In this document: positions 1 through 18,276 of the stretch, piece after piece | How the letters are laid out: every line of letters starts with the position of its first letter | Numbering within the stretch: position 1 is the first letter of the stretch | Source of the DNA: Agelaius tricolor | Lineage: Eukaryota > Chordata > Aves > Passeriformes > Icteridae | NCBI GenBank assembly: GCA_023055355.1 | Contig: JALJCS010000010.1 | Location: forward strand, 20,351,001-20,415,000 | Direction: 5' to 3' | DNA: 64,000 bases | Notes under the pieces: generated by a model | What the model was told of the DNA's origin: nothing | What the model saw: only the letters and a program-made list of their open reading frames with translations | Database searches by the model: none | Translations under genes and position numbers: made by a program

Positions 1-3000
1 CATCGAGAACCTCGACCTGTTCTTCTCTCGCATATCCTTTTGCAGGGCGAGGGTCAGGCGGGATGTATCCCCCTCCTCCCGGCTCTAAGTACAGGGAAAA
101 CACAGAGCTTTGTGTAACTTGGAGCTTGGCTAGTGTCAGCCACTCCTGTAGGACAGTACACAGCTCCAGAGGGGCTGACAGAACCCCCCATGCCTTGGGA
201 CGCTGTCACTTGACACAGGGTCTTACATGTGCTTCTAGGAATCCTTGGGAAAGTGACGATGATACTGTTGTCGTTACAGTTAATGTGTTATATTCTTAAC
301 AGAATTTTATTGCTAGCGTGGCATTTACAGTGAGGGTAGTACAGGATTTCTGTAGGCAGAATCAGTGTAGTACAATTTTATAAGTAGCATAGAACAGAAT
401 TTTATAGTATCTCTTACTTCGTGGTTTCTAATCAGCTGGACTCTTTACAGATCAGGACATATCTTAATATATGGTTTGCTGTATCAATGATCATAATGTA
501 GTCTCAAAAATCACATAAAGGAATTTGAGTCATTCACTTAGTCCTCATTGGAAGCAGATGACAGTGGGGGTATCCCTGGCTGCTGAGGGGTCCTGGGTCT
601 CATTGTCCACCAGCAGCTGGGATACAAGTTCCCACTTAGAATTTGTAACTCCTTGATTTTGTGGATAGTGCTCTGGGTGCTGTTAATACTCCCTCTTCTG
701 TGATGGGGTCATCACCTCTGTTGGGTTGGCCAGATGCCTGGGACCTTCAAGGACAGCACGGAAGAGAGTAATCAGCCTGGTGCCAAGGAATCTTGAGGCC
801 CATGGGGAGGGAAAGCAGAAACCCGTTTGATTTATCTACTTGGTTCACAGGACCTTCAGTGCCTGATAACTGGGCAAAGGGTGACCCACTAATAGGTGAC
901 ACCCTCGGTGACACAGCAGGGCTGCTTGCCTTGTGAAATGGTGTTAATTATGCTGACCGCATTGCTGGGGGCAGGAGCAGGTGCAGGTGCCAATAAATGC
1001 ATTTTGTCTGTCTCTGTCTTGTCCTGCTCTAGCCTGCCCTGCCCTATGCACCGTTGTGCAGCCTGAGTGCAGGCTGAGTTTCTGCTCTGTGGGTATTGAG
1101 TGCAGGAAGGAAGGAGCATGAACGAAGCCAAGTCCCTCTACCCCACCTGTGCTTTACCTGGGCAGAGTGTGTTTTCCTGCACTGGGGAGCCAACTTGCTG
1201 ATGAGTAGGGGTGGGAGAGATTTTTTCTTGGTGGTGAAGGGAGACTTGGCTGAGGAGCTATGGAAATCAGTGGGACGGAACCCTCTTCATCCTTCATCAG
1301 AAAGGAGTCTCCATGCTGTTTTTCTTGACTGTGGCTTTCACGTCTATAACCTGCATCAGAAGAATGGCTTCACTTGCATGCTCATCGGAGAGATCTTTGA
1401 GCTCATGTAAGTGCAGGTTCCCCTCTGTTATGGCTGCTGGGGAACAGCCACAGGCACTTGCCAAGCACTTGCAGCTGTGTAGGTGGAAGGGCTCCTTTCA
1501 TAATTGTCCTGTCTTCCCTTCATCAGGGTCTTCCATGCCCCAAACCCGCATTTCACTTTGAGGAACTGTTGCCTGTGAACATTCCTGCTGCCATGGCTGT
1601 GGCATTGCATCTCTGTGGCATATGACCCTGGCTGCTTCACGTTTTGTGGTGGAGCAGAAGGGTGATTCCCTCACAACACTTCTCTTTTTTCACAGGCAGT
1701 TCATCTTTGTGGTGGCATTCACCACCTTTCTTATCAGCTGTGTTGATTATGACATCCTCTTTGCCAACAAAGCATTAAATCACAGCCAGCATCCCACTGA
1801 GCCCATTAAGGTGACTCTGCCAGATGCCTTCCTGCCTCCAAATGTCTGCAGTGCAAGGTAGGGGCAGTGGAGGGCATGTTAGCCACTGCTCTTGTTTTCC
1901 TACATACTCAGGGCTCCTGTCTGGGCCTGTGTCCCACTACTTGCCTCTTCTTGCTTACAGAATCCAGGCAAACAGCTTCCTCATCTGCATCCTGGTGATA
2001 GCTGGGGTTTTCTGGATCCACCGACTCGTCAAATTTATCTACAATATCTGCTGCTACTGGGAGATTCACTCTTTCTACATCAATGCCCTGAAGATCCCCA
2101 TGGTAAGTCACTGAGCCAGGGCTGCATGCGAGGCCGCCAAGGGCCATGGGAGGCATTTGCTGGTGGTTGCAACTTGCCTTCATGCCTCTCCTCTTCTCAG
2201 TCAGACTGAGCACTCTTCCTCCATAGGCACATGATCTCCTTTCAGCCTCTTCTCCAGCAGCCAGTTTATTCTGTGTTAACCTCTCTGTGCTCAGTCTGCC
2301 TCTCCGCCTGCTGGCGCGTGCCTCTGCCATATGCCTCCCAATATGTGTGTTCTTCAGTGGTGGCCTTTTCTGTGATGCCTTCCACAGAGGCAGCATAAGT
2401 GAGGATATCCTCGTACCTCCCTGGGATGTGAACAACCTCAGCTTCCTTGTTTATTTAGAAGGCTTGGAGCTACTTAGTTGTGAAGGTCACACAGCAGATC
2501 AGTGTGTTACAGATGGGGTTTGAGGCTTGCATAGACAGCCTAGTCCAGAGTCCTTGCTCTGATGAACAACATGAAAAGGCATGTGCACATCCTTTGGAGA
2601 GAGAAAGTATCTTGAGAAAGGTGGGGTGAGCTGAAAGGCTTGCATTGTCCCCAGTTTTTCCATGGGCTCCCTCTGGGACGCTGCTTAAGTCCTTCCATGT
2701 TTGTTTCTCCCTGCTGACTCCAAATGGCAGCTCTGGGAGGAACCACGGAAGCCTGGACCTGTGTTTATGCCTCCAAGGAAGCTGGTGCATGCGTGGCTGG
2801 GAAACAGTCATCTGTGCTAATCTAGGGGTAAAGGGCACCTTGGCAAGGTGTGGGGTTTGCCTGCTGCAGGCTGAAGAGGTGCCAGAAGGTGCCTCACGCC
2901 CTGGTGTTGCATGCACTTTGTCAGCACCCCGAGATGTGTGCTGGGACCTGGCTTCTGTCCCTGGTTACTTCTTGCTCCTAATCTTGCTGCTTGTCCACCT

Positions 3001-6000
3001 TCCAGTCCACCCTGCCCTACTACACCTGGCAGGAGGTGCAGGCCCGCATTGTGCAGATCCAGAAGGAGCACCAGATCTGCATCCACAAGAAGGAGCTGAC
3101 AGAGCTGGACATCTATCACCGCATCCTCCGCTTCAAGAACTACATGGTGGCCATGGTGAACAAGTCACTGCTGCCCATCCGCTTCCGCCTGCCCCTGCTG
3201 GGAGACACCGTCTTCTACACGCGTGGGCTCAAGTACAACTTTGAGCTCATCTTCTTCTGGGGTCCCGGCTCCCTCTTTGAGAATGAGTGGAGCCTGAAGG
3301 CTGAATACAAGCGGGCCGGGAACCGCCTGGAGCTGGCTGAGAAGCTCAGCACCCGCATCCTCTGGATTGGCATTGCTAACTTCCTCCTCTGCCCCCTCAT
3401 CCTCATCTGGCAGATCCTCTATGCTTTCTTCAGCTACACGGAGATCCTGAAGCGGGAGCCGGGCAGCCTGGGTGCCCGCTGCTGGTCTCTCTATGGCCGC
3501 TGTTACCTGCGTCACTTCAACGAGCTGGATCACGAACTGCACTCGCGCCTCAGCAAGGGGTACAAGCCAGCTTCCAAGTACATGAACTGCTTTATCTCCC
3601 CGCTTCTCACCATCGTGGCCAAGAACGTGGCCTTCTTTGCTGGCTCCATCCTGGCTGTGCTCATCGCTCTCACCATCTATGATGAGGATGTGCTTGCGGT
3701 CGAGCACGTCCTGACCACGGTCACCCTGCTCGGGGTGGGCATCACCGTGTGCAGGTGAGGTGGGTCTGTGCTGCCCCCATGCTCCTGGCAGCGCTGTAGG
3801 GAGCAGTGGGGCTGGCAGCAATCCGTGTAGACATGCTCTTTGCTTGCAAATGGATGTGAATCTGTGTGGATGAGGGGCATGGCTGGGGAGAGGTAGTGAT
3901 CCTGGCTGCAGTGGTTGTATGGTATGGGGGGCTGGTCTGGTCAGAAGGCTACAGGTAGAGCTGTGATATGGGCCAGTCACCCTGCCCTCCCAAGATGACA
4001 TCTCTCAGGAACTGAGGTGTAATGCTGTGATATTTCCCTGTTCTGTCGTGCAGGTCTTTCATCCCTGACCAGCACCTGGTCTTCTGCCCAGAGCAGCTGC
4101 TGCGAGTTATCCTGGCACACATCCACTACATGCCTGACCACTGGCAGGGCAACGCCCACCGCTACGAGACCAGGGACGAGTTTGCCCAGCTCTTCCAGTA
4201 CAAAGCGGTGAGCTTGGCTTAACTGTGCAGATGGGGACTTACCCCCATCACAGGACAGAGAAGGTGCTGGAGAGCTCAACAGCTCCTGGGCTTAGAGAGG
4301 AACAAGGCAGCATCCTCAGAGATACCCTGCCCCAGAAGATGGAGGGCTACCTCTGGGGTCTGTTTCAGGATTGGGGGTTTTTTGACCCTCAAGTTTGTGC
4401 TGAACCCATCATTTCTGTGCTCAGGTCTTCATCCTGGAAGAGCTCCTGAGTCCCATCATTACCCCTTTGATCCTCATCATCTGCCTGCGGCCCAAGTCCT
4501 TGGACATTGTTGACTTCTTCCGTAACTTCACCGTGGAGGTGGTGGGTGTGGGTGACACCTGCTCCTTTGCCCAGATGGACGTGCGCCAGCACGGCCACCC
4601 TGCGGTAGGTTCTGTGCTGCCCACCGGCATGTCTGCTCCTTAAAGACCCACGAGAGGCCCAAACTCGCCACTCCTGGCAGCCCACAGCCCAGCCACCCAC
4701 CTCTTGGTAGGGTGTCTGCCTTTGGCACCACTGGTCACCAGCTCCAGAAGGCTCTTGTGGCCCAGCTGTGATTATTGACCAGATGCTTCGGGAATCAGGC
4801 TGTGTCATGTCTTTGATGTCATTGCCTGTTTTCACAGCCAAGGGTTCTGTGTCCTCAGGAGAGTGAAATGTGGATATTTAGAAAGTGTGGCCACTTCTCT
4901 CCTACTTGTGCTCTGGAGAGAAGCAGTCTAGAGGAAATAGGAAGCATTTTCCATTATGAAAAATCTATGATGGAGGGAAAAGGGATCCATCTGTTTTCTG
5001 TGCCTTGGAATTTAGGTTACTTGCCTAGGGAAAGACTTCCTAGTGACGCAGTCATTAACTAGGAAGGAAGTGAACTCATTGTGGCAGGAAACTTTTAAGA
5101 AGAGTTATTTATTGACTCTAATTGTTCCTGTCTGTGTGACTGTTCCTAGCTCCCCAGTTCCCTTGCAGCAGTTCATGTTCTGAGATGGAGTTGGAACAAA
5201 CTGTGTTTGTTGCTTCTTCTCCTGAGATGGCTGAATGAGCATGGGGACTTCTGGTGTAGCATCTGCTACATAGGGCGCCATGGCCTTGCATGGGCTGGGT
5301 GTTGCATGCTTTGCTCAGAATGATTGCAGGATTCCCAGGGCTGGCAGGGTTGCAAAGCAGATCCTGTCTCTCATTACCTGTCTCTTGTCCACAGTGGATG
5401 TCAGCAGGAAAGACGGAGGCCTCCATTTACCAGCAGGCTGAGGATGGCAAGACGGAGCTATCCCTCATGCACTTTGCCATCACCAACCCCAAGTGGCAGC
5501 CACCCCGTGAGAGCACAGCCTTCATCGGCTTCCTGAAGGAGCGGGTGCACCGGGACAGCAGCGTGGCCCTGGCTCAGCAGGCTGTGCTCCCTGAAAACGC
5601 CCTCTTCAGCTCCATCCAGTCCCTGCAGTCAGAGTCAGAGGTGCCCAGGCTCAGGGCATGTGGGTTGTTCTTGGGGTGCTTGCTACATGCTGGGAAATTC
5701 ATCGTCAGGCCCTCTGGGTAATTTTGCCCTTGCCTGGGATGTATCTGAGGATGAAAATGTGGTAGATCAGCACTATCTGGGACACTTCTGGGTTTCTAGA
5801 GAAGGTAACAGGCTGTCCTAGAGCCCTGTGAGATGAGAGAGGGGCCAAGATAGCCCAGCTCTGTGTGTCTGGTGAGATCAGTCCTCCAGCTCTGCACAGT
5901 ACAGTGACACTTTCTCTTTGAACTCTGCAGCCTCACAGCCTGATTGCCAATGTGATAGCAGGCTCCTCAGCACTGGGCTTCCACATGAACCGGGACGGAC

Positions 6001-7451
6001 AGGCTTCCCGCCATCTCTCAGAAGTGGCCTCGGCTCTGCGTTCCTTCTCCCCACTCCAGTCTGCCCAGCAGCCTTCCAGTGGCTTCCAGGCATCGGGAAG
6101 GGACGGAGAGGGAGCCCAGCCTCGTGGTGCCAGTGCCATGACAGCCTCTGGGTAAGCTGCTGGCTGGAGAAGGGCAGCCTTGGACATTCCTTTACCCTTT
6201 GCCCAAATGCCATCCTCTTGTCCTAGATGCATGGTGTCATTTATCTCTGCAGTTTGGACAGCGAGAGACATTCACAAGCAGAGTTAGACTCAGGTCTAGG
6301 TGCTGGTGCCAGGTGCTAAGGCTGGCCCCAAAGGATAGTGTCAGGGTCCTATTGTTCTCCTGTAGGTACAGTGGTGAAAGACCCTTGTGTAGGGAAGAGG
6401 CAGTGCCATAGCAGGGCTTGTGTATTTTGGGAGATGCTGCAGAGGGGCCTGTTCATACCCAGTTCAGGAGCAGATCTCTGTGAGCCTGACATTAGAGTGG
6501 AGAGGGGCTGGGCATTGTGGGGGCACCTGGGCAGGAAACACTACTGGTGTGTTCCATGGCAGTGCTGATGCAAGGACCGTGAGCTCGGGGAGCAGCGCCT
6601 GGGAGGGTCAACTGCAGAGCATGATCCTGTCGGAGTATGCCTCGACTGAGATGAGTCTTCATGCACTCTACATGCACGAGGTGAGCAACCCAGAGCTGGG
6701 CTGGCCAGAGGGGCATGGAGCAAGGCAGGCAGGACTGGGCTGCCCTGTCCGTTGTCACCAGAAAACCAGTGTGTATGCAGCACTGCGGAGAGGGTGTGTT
6801 TGGGCATCTGGTTTCTCCCACACAGCTGAGTCACTCGTGTTTTGGCTTGCAGTTGCACAAGCAGCATGCCCAGCTGGAGCCCGAGCGGCACACTTGGCAC
6901 CGCCGGGAGAGTGACGAGAGTGGGGAGAGTGCCCACGAAGAGCTGGACACTCAGCGGGGTGGCCCCGTCCCCATTCCCCGCTCTGCCAGCTACCCCTTCT
7001 CCTCACCACGGCAGCCTGCCGAGGAGACAGCCACGCTGCAGACTGGCTTCCAGCGCCGATACGGTGGCATCACAGGTACGGAGCCAGGGCAGAGGTCTGA
7101 GTTTGGGTCAGAGCTCTGTAACCCATGTCCTTTATGGACTGGCTAGACACTGGCAGTCCTCCAGGTAGCTAATCTAATTTCTTGCCTCTCTTGCAGACCC
7201 AGGCACAGTGCACAGAGCCCCATCACATTTCTCCCGCCTTCCTCTGGGAGGCTGGGCCGAGGACGGGCAGTCAGCGAGGCACCCAGAGCCTGTGCCAGAG
7301 GAGAGCTCAGAGGATGAGCTTCCGCCACAGATTCACAAGGTAAGGGTGATGGCTGTGGCTGAGAGGGGCAAGGTGTACTCTGATGCCAGGTTGGGGTGCT
7401 GGCAGCTGGTCCCAGTAGGTGCCACATTGTCTCTCTATCTTGCAGGTATAG
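1..7451 (+). CDS. ATG9A: ATG9A, autophagy lipid scramblase (5' end outside window)
   Basis: ATG9A is the multispanning vesicle protein that scrambles lipids to help grow the autophagosome membrane. Exons read as 1-31 (open on the left), 1342-1406, 1696-1857, 1961-2102, 3006-3754, 4054-4207, 4425-4604, 5395-5640, 5931-6151, 6563-6680, 6853-7075, 7197-7339 and 7446-7451. All phases join and end in a two-codon last exon (GTA TAG). This gives 812 residues. About 39 N-terminal residues, judged from the human protein, lie to the left. Hydrophobic segments are visible at FIFVVAFTTFLISC, LICILVIAGVFWI, ILWIGIANFLLCPLILIWQI, AFFAGSILAVLIAL and PLILIICL. The 749-nt exon holds most of the conserved core (WQEVQARIVQ, YKPASKYMNC). 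The Ser/Pro-rich cytosolic tail has RRESDESGESA and ends PPQIHKV, as in mammals. The first intron is AT-AC; the rest are GT-AG. The donor at 5641 (gtgccc) is weak. Confidence 0.96.
32..1341 (+). other. ATG9A: U12-type AT-AC intron of ATG9A
   Basis: The exon ending in codon CGC (29-31) is followed at once by ATATCCTTT (32-40), a perfect minor-spliceosome 5' splice site. Just before the next exon, TTTCTTGAC (1321-1329) fits the U12 branch-point consensus. Its adenosine at 1328 lies 13 nt before the intron's terminal AC (1340-1341). Joining 31 to 1342 gives SR|VYNLHQ, the known ATG9A sequence, with no phase change. No GT donor or AG acceptor at these two borders preserves the reading frame. Confidence 0.93.
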
Positions 7452-9715
7452 CCTGGTAGACTGGGGATCTCATGGGGCTTGCAGATTGGGAGCCACCTGG
7501 ACAGCAGGATGTGGCATGGGCTTGATTCTTCTCCTGTACTGAGTGGACATTTTGTTGCCATCAATTGCTGAAGAGACAAAACTTGCCAGGCCAGCGTCTT
7601 TGCTGTGGCACCTTGTGTCTAGCCATGTGTCAAGTCAACGCCACTCTGACTTGTGGGGTGAATGCGTGTGTGAGTACATAGCTGTGTCTGTGTTCACATC
7701 TGTGCCGTCCGTGTCGGAGGATCTCTGCAGAGCCTGTGGAAACTGATGTGACGGGACCAGCAGTGAGGAGCTGCTGGTGGACTGCTTTGGAGGTAGCAGC
7801 AGCAGCTGCTCTTCAAAGGGATGGGAGATGGCATCAGCTCCATCCAGATGTGCGCCCGAAGCTGGGACCTGCTGTCAAAATGAGGGCAGGAGTTGTTGAG
7901 GGTGGTCTGAGGGAGCTCAGCCTGTAGCACCACACTGCCCTGCCTGCAGCCCTGAGAAGGTGCCTAGAACCACGTTAGTCCTCCCAGAGAGGACCAGTGT
8001 TGTGCCTCTCAGCCCAGAGCAGGACAACAGTGGGGCAGTCACCCAGCCCTCTGTCCCTGCACCCTGCAGAGGAATGGGCCCTGGTGGCTGCTGCTGGTAT
8101 GAGTACAGGTGAGATGTAGAGCTGGTGGGAAGAGCTCTGATTCGATCCAGAATGCTGCAGCTCTTCCCTGACTCATGACAGCTGGTCCATTCCCTGCATG
8201 CAAGAAAGGGTCATTGGAGTGATGCCTCCGTGCCAGGGCAGCAGCATCCTCCCATGTATGGCACCTATGGGATGTGGGCTACTAGTGGGCCCTCCTGCAG
8301 TGCCAAAGAGACCCCACAGTGTGGAGCAGCCTGGCATCTTCCGAGAGTGCTCATAGCCCACTCAGAGCCCACCCTGAAGGTCTTGTGCTCTGTGTGTTGG
8401 TTCCTTTTCTCCAGGCACAAAAAAGGCCTTTTTCCCCATGCCCAGGTGCTGTTGTATTGGTTCTGTCCTGATGCAGCTGTTCCTGGAACTGGGCCTTTCC
8501 TCTTCCCTGGCAAAGGGTTTGGTTCATCTCAAATCTTGCCCAGAGGTTCCCAGCTCCTCCTTTCCTCCTGAAACTTTCCTTTTGCTTACAACATGGTTTC
8601 AGACAGCTGCTGTGGAGACCATGCAGCTGTCTCATGCCTGGCAGAGCAAGGAGGGGCATCCTGAACCCAGAAAGGAGAGGCACACCTCAGCCCAGACTTG
8701 GGATGGTGGTGGGGAATCAGGATCCTAGCTGTGCAATATAGCCTCAGACAAGACCTTCCCACCATCCTCCTGTTTTCCCTCTTTTCTCTTTGCAGCTTCT
8801 GGGGAATTGCATCCCAGCTAACTCCTGCCCACCACTTCCTTTCCATTCCCCTTGCCTCTGGCAGGGGCTGCTTGCTTTTGTCATGCGCTCTGCAAGCACT
8901 GCACATCCTCCTCTGCTGTCTCTGGAGTCCAGGGCCATCCCTCTTCTCGTGCCAGGGTTATTGGCCTCTGCCCTTTGAGCCTGGGATAGCTCTAAGCCAG
9001 CTGGTGCCAGTGCTTCTGCACCTGGGTAGCCATGAGCAGGGCAGGGGGCTTGCACAGGGGCAGGCTCTTTGGGGTAGCAGGCTCCTTATTGCCATGGGGA
9101 GGGCTGAGCAGGGCTGGAGCTACAACTGCTCTGGGGTCTGTATGAGATCAAACAGAGTGTTCTAAAGCCAAGCTCAGGGTGGGGATCAGCTCTTCAGTGC
9201 TGGGGTCAGGGCTCTGTGGACCTGGGGACTGCTGGGGTCCTTCCATGGAGAAGTGGCTGCAACCACTCCACAGCAGCTTCAGCTTGGGACTATCATGGCT
9301 TGGTGAAAGAAAGCAGAAAGCAAATCTCCTAGGAACCCAGATTTTCCAGTGGCTTCTCTTGGTGTTCAGGCTGCTGCCTCCCCTCTCGGGGCCTATGGGA
9401 CACTGTGTCTGGGCTTCTTAATGGAGTTGCTGCTGGTCTGTACAGCTGAATAGCTGAATGCAGTGCCCTGGGGCAGGGGGAAACTGGATCTTTCCCTGGG
9501 CTGGCAGGAGGGAGAGGCCAGGCATAGCAGGCCCGAGTCTTTGCCGCATGTTTTGCTTGTGTCGTCAGTGTCCCATGTGCATGGCGAGCCACTCTTCCTC
9601 ATCTCCTCCTGAGATGTGCGGGCACGGAGGTCCCTGGGGAGTGCAGTATCAAACCTCCGTGCCCTCGCTGTACAGCTGTATAGCCGTCTAATAAAGATGG
9701 GGTGTATCATCCCTG
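7452..9715 (+). other. ATG9A: ATG9A 3' UTR
   Basis: About 2.26 kb between the ATG9A stop and its poly(A) signal. Only short, overlapping reading frames occur here and none resembles a known protein. There is no CpG island. I read it as one continuous 3' UTR. Its length assumes the first AATAAA at 9690 is used, because I saw no earlier canonical hexamer on this strand. Confidence 0.7.
9690..9695 (+). terminator. ATG9A: Poly(A) signal of ATG9A
   Basis: AATAAA followed within 10-30 nt by a GU-rich stretch (ggggtgtatc, then ctgtgtccg), the usual layout of a vertebrate cleavage and polyadenylation site. Cleavage is expected near 9710-9715, just upstream of the ABCB6 promoter island. Confidence 0.8.
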
Positions 9716-9779
9716 CCTGTGTCCGAGTCTCCCTTCGCTCTGTGGTAGCGTGCAGCCCACCTGCGCCTGCCTTGCGATG

Positions 9780-10420
9780 GCAGCAGAAGGCTGGGAGGAG
9801 CCAGCCGCCTGCTCCGGCGGCACGGGGAGCTCCCGGGAGGAGGCAAGGGCTATATTTATCCCCGGGAGGGCAGTGCCCCGTCCTGCCTGACCTCTGTGGA
9901 GGCCCCGCAGGGGCTCCTGGGGCTATCGCGGCCCCGCAGGGCCGGGCTGGCGGCGGCGATAAGCGGGAGCGGGCGTCTCACGTCGGAGGCGGAGACCCTC
10001 CGTGCTTACCGGCCCGGGAGTGTGCCCCACGGCACCGACCGCTCCCCATCCCCGGCGCTGCGGGGGAGGTCCGTGCCGCCCGGGGCTGGGCACGGGGGCC
10101 CGGGGAAGGGACACCCGCAGGGGTGCCGGTGCCGGTGCCGGGAAGGAGGCGGGCGGCAGGAGCCGGCGGTGCTGGCGCGGGGCGGGGAGCGGGGCGGGGC
10201 GGAGCGGCGCCGGGACCCGGCTGGCAGCGGCGGGCGGCGGCGCGGGGCCCGGACGGGGCCAAGGCCGGCGGCCCAGGGCAGGTGAGCGGGCGCGGCGGGG
10301 CCGACACGGCGGCCGATGAGACACAGCGGCGGCGGGGCCGCGGCCGCCTGTGCCGGGCCTGAGCGGCGCCGGCACCGCCCGGACATTCACCCGGCGCGGC
10401 CTCTGCCTCGCCCTCCGCGA
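9780..10420 (+). promoter_or_regulatory. ABCB6: CpG-island promoter and 5' UTR exon of ABCB6
   Basis: GC-rich, CpG-dense block directly upstream of ABCB6. A TATA-like TATATTTAT lies at 9851-9859, which would place a start site near 9880. The noncoding first exon probably runs to 10281 (…GGGCAG|GTGAGC), with its intron at 10282-10922 ending in a pyrimidine tract plus CAG. The second exon starts at 10923, 16 nt before the initiator ATG. The TSS is inferred; the donor and acceptor are seen. Confidence 0.75.
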
Positions 10421-10938
10421 GTTTTTCCTTGATGCGTCCCTGTCCTTGCCCTTGCCTCTCTCCTGCACGGCCCCGCGATTCCCCGAGCATCCTCCGCATC
10501 CCCGCCCGCTCGCCCACCCGCGCCCCTGCCGCTGCATCACCGCCGTTGCTCCCTCCCACTTGAGACCGTTCCCGGCTTCACTCTGCCTTCCTGTCCCTGC
10601 GGCTCCCGCTGTTCTCGTGTCCGAGGGCATCCTCAGGGGCCCGGGTGGCTCTGGAGGGCCCAGTCTAATGTTGTGCCCCCGTCCAGGGCACACAGCAGGT
10701 GTGGTGCTCATGGCCATCGCCATGCAAAGCTGGCCCTGCTTGCATGCACTGCCTTGTGTGTGCTGCATGCAGCGTGTCATGTGTGTCTATGTCCAGCGGT
10801 ACTTGCCCCTGCCCTGTGAGGGCCCTTGCTGCTTAGCCATGCCATCCCACTGTGAGTCCCTCTGTGCAGCTGGTACCACAGCCGATCCTGAAACCTTGTC
10901 TCGGGCTCTCTTCTCTCCACAGCTGGTGACCTGCCAGG

Positions 10939-16653
<5,715 letters not shown>

Positions 16654-17153
16654 ACATGACCAGGAGTTCTGCTGTGACACTGACTTGGGTCCAGGCCCCC
16701 ACACTGCCTGGGAGTCTTCTGCTGGCTGCAGGCAAGGGCCCTGCCTGCCTTAGAGCTGCAGGGGCTTGGTTGGACACTCCACTACATTTGTACACGTTTA
16801 TTTTGCTGTTGTGTAGTTTCTTAAACCAGGTCCTTCCCAGGTCCATGCCTGTGTCCTCTGGGCAGGGTTAGAGCCTATGCCCTTGGGTCAACTGGCAGCT
16901 CTGCCACGAGGTTGAGCTCCTTGGGCTTAGGTGAGCAAGGGGTTGAGCAGGCTGTGAGCGCCTGCCCCATCCCCACACAAAGGGCTGAGCTTGGCAGGGG
17001 GCTGCACCCCAACAGCAATGCAAGAGCAGGGCAGCTGGTGTCCCCTCATCCCTATGTGCCCCCCGCTTCAACCACCATCCACAGAGATGTCCCACTCTGG
17101 GCTGGACACCAAGTGACTGCTCCCTCAGGTACCTCTGTACCTTGTACTATGCT

Positions 17154-17159
17154 TTTATT
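17154..17159 (-). terminator. ZFAND2B: Candidate poly(A) signal of ZFAND2B
   Basis: TTTATT on the plus strand reads AATAAA on the minus strand, about 1.1 kb past the ZFAND2B stop. It is the first canonical hexamer I saw on that strand downstream of the stop. A second one at 16797-16802 is an alternative. Use is inferred. Confidence 0.5.
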
Positions 17160-17598
17160 TTCTCCCAAGCAGCACTTTGACAAGTCTCAGCATTCCCTGG
17201 ACCCAGCCTGAACCCCCCTCCCTCAGCTGCTCAGAGCAGGACAGCCCAGTCCTGTGCAGAAGCAGGCACAGCCCTGCAGGCAGGAATGGTTGCAGCAGCA
17301 GGTGGGAAAGCAGCACAGCTCTGCATGGCTGCAGACCCCCTACAAGAGGCCAGCAGGACAAATCCCCTCCACCCAACCAGGCTCTAGCTAGGCTCAGGGC
17401 TTTGTTTGTAAGGAGGGGTTCTGTGCCACTGCTGTCCAGGAGGGGATCTCCAGCAACACAACTGGAAGAACAGAGGCATTTTTACCCCAGCAGCATTTAA
17501 ACAGGGCCCTGTTTAAGTTTAGGGCAGCAGGAAGGCAGCTGCAACCATCCCATGTGAGCGATGCTGCCATTCAAGTCAGTGCCAAGGTTACTTATTAT

Positions 17599-17604
17599 AT
17601 TAAA
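17599..17604 (+). terminator. ABCB6: Candidate poly(A) signal of ABCB6 (ATTAAA variant)
   Basis: ATTAAA, the commonest variant hexamer, lies about 950 nt after the ABCB6 stop in an A/T-rich patch of otherwise GC-rich sequence. No canonical AATAAA was seen on this strand between the stop and this point. Weak evidence. Confidence 0.35.
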
Positions 17605-18276
17605 CCAAAAAAGGAAATGGAGCTCCATTCACTCTCAGAGAGGTCTTGTGCCCCAGGTGAGCAGGGTAAGGCCCAACATGCTCTTGTACATGCAAACAGC
17701 AGGGAGGCACTGAGGCTGTGGGGAGGGGGCTGCTTTCACACTGCTGGGAGGCTGCACATTCAGCCATGCCATGCCCAGGCAAGAGACCATCCCAGCCACA
17801 TTTGCTCTTTGCTGAGGGGCTGGCACAGCCCTCCCCAGAGATGGAATCCAGCCCCCACTACAGAAGGCAGCTACATCCCAGCTCTGTGTCTGAGCATGCA
17901 GAGACATCCCCACAGAGCTCTGCCCTTGCCCCACAGTCCCAGCAGTGTTGGGACATGGCTGTGGCAACTGCAGGTAAGTGCAGACCCTGGGCTGCTGCTT
18001 GCTTTGGTCAGTGTGTACCCAGCCCCATCCCGTACACTCTTCACCTCCCCAGGAGCATCAGCAATTTGCTGCACTAATTTTATATAGGTACTAGGGCTGA
18101 AGTGTCAGTGTATATTTGGTTGCTTACAGCTCCCAGGGAGATGAGCTGTCCTTGGCAAGGGGCTCTTGGTACCAGTGTCCGGGCCAGAGCCCCACAGCAT
18201 CCATGTGAGAGGCCAGAGCCACTCCTCGGGTCACAAGCAGGATCCTGTGTCCACTGGCCCAGCCTGCTGCCCCTGC

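Larger units (their letters stand above)
16654..18276. other. Convergent 3' UTRs of ABCB6 and ZFAND2B
   Basis: The stretch between the two stop codons has no credible coding exon. On the minus strand AATAAA lies at 17154-17159 and would end ZFAND2B. On the plus strand I saw no AATAAA, but ATTAAA at 17599-17604 could end ABCB6. If both are used, the two mRNAs overlap by several hundred bases at their 3' ends. Confidence 0.6.

Noticed and set aside
9923..10780. Long open frames on the minus strand across the ABCB6 CpG island
   Set aside because: Pro/Arg/Ala-rich, no start context, no splice support and mutually overlapping frames; an effect of GC content lowering stop frequency.
17616..17629. 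14-bp perfect palindrome AATGGAGCTCCATT
   Set aside because: Several palindromes of this length are expected by chance in 64 kb.
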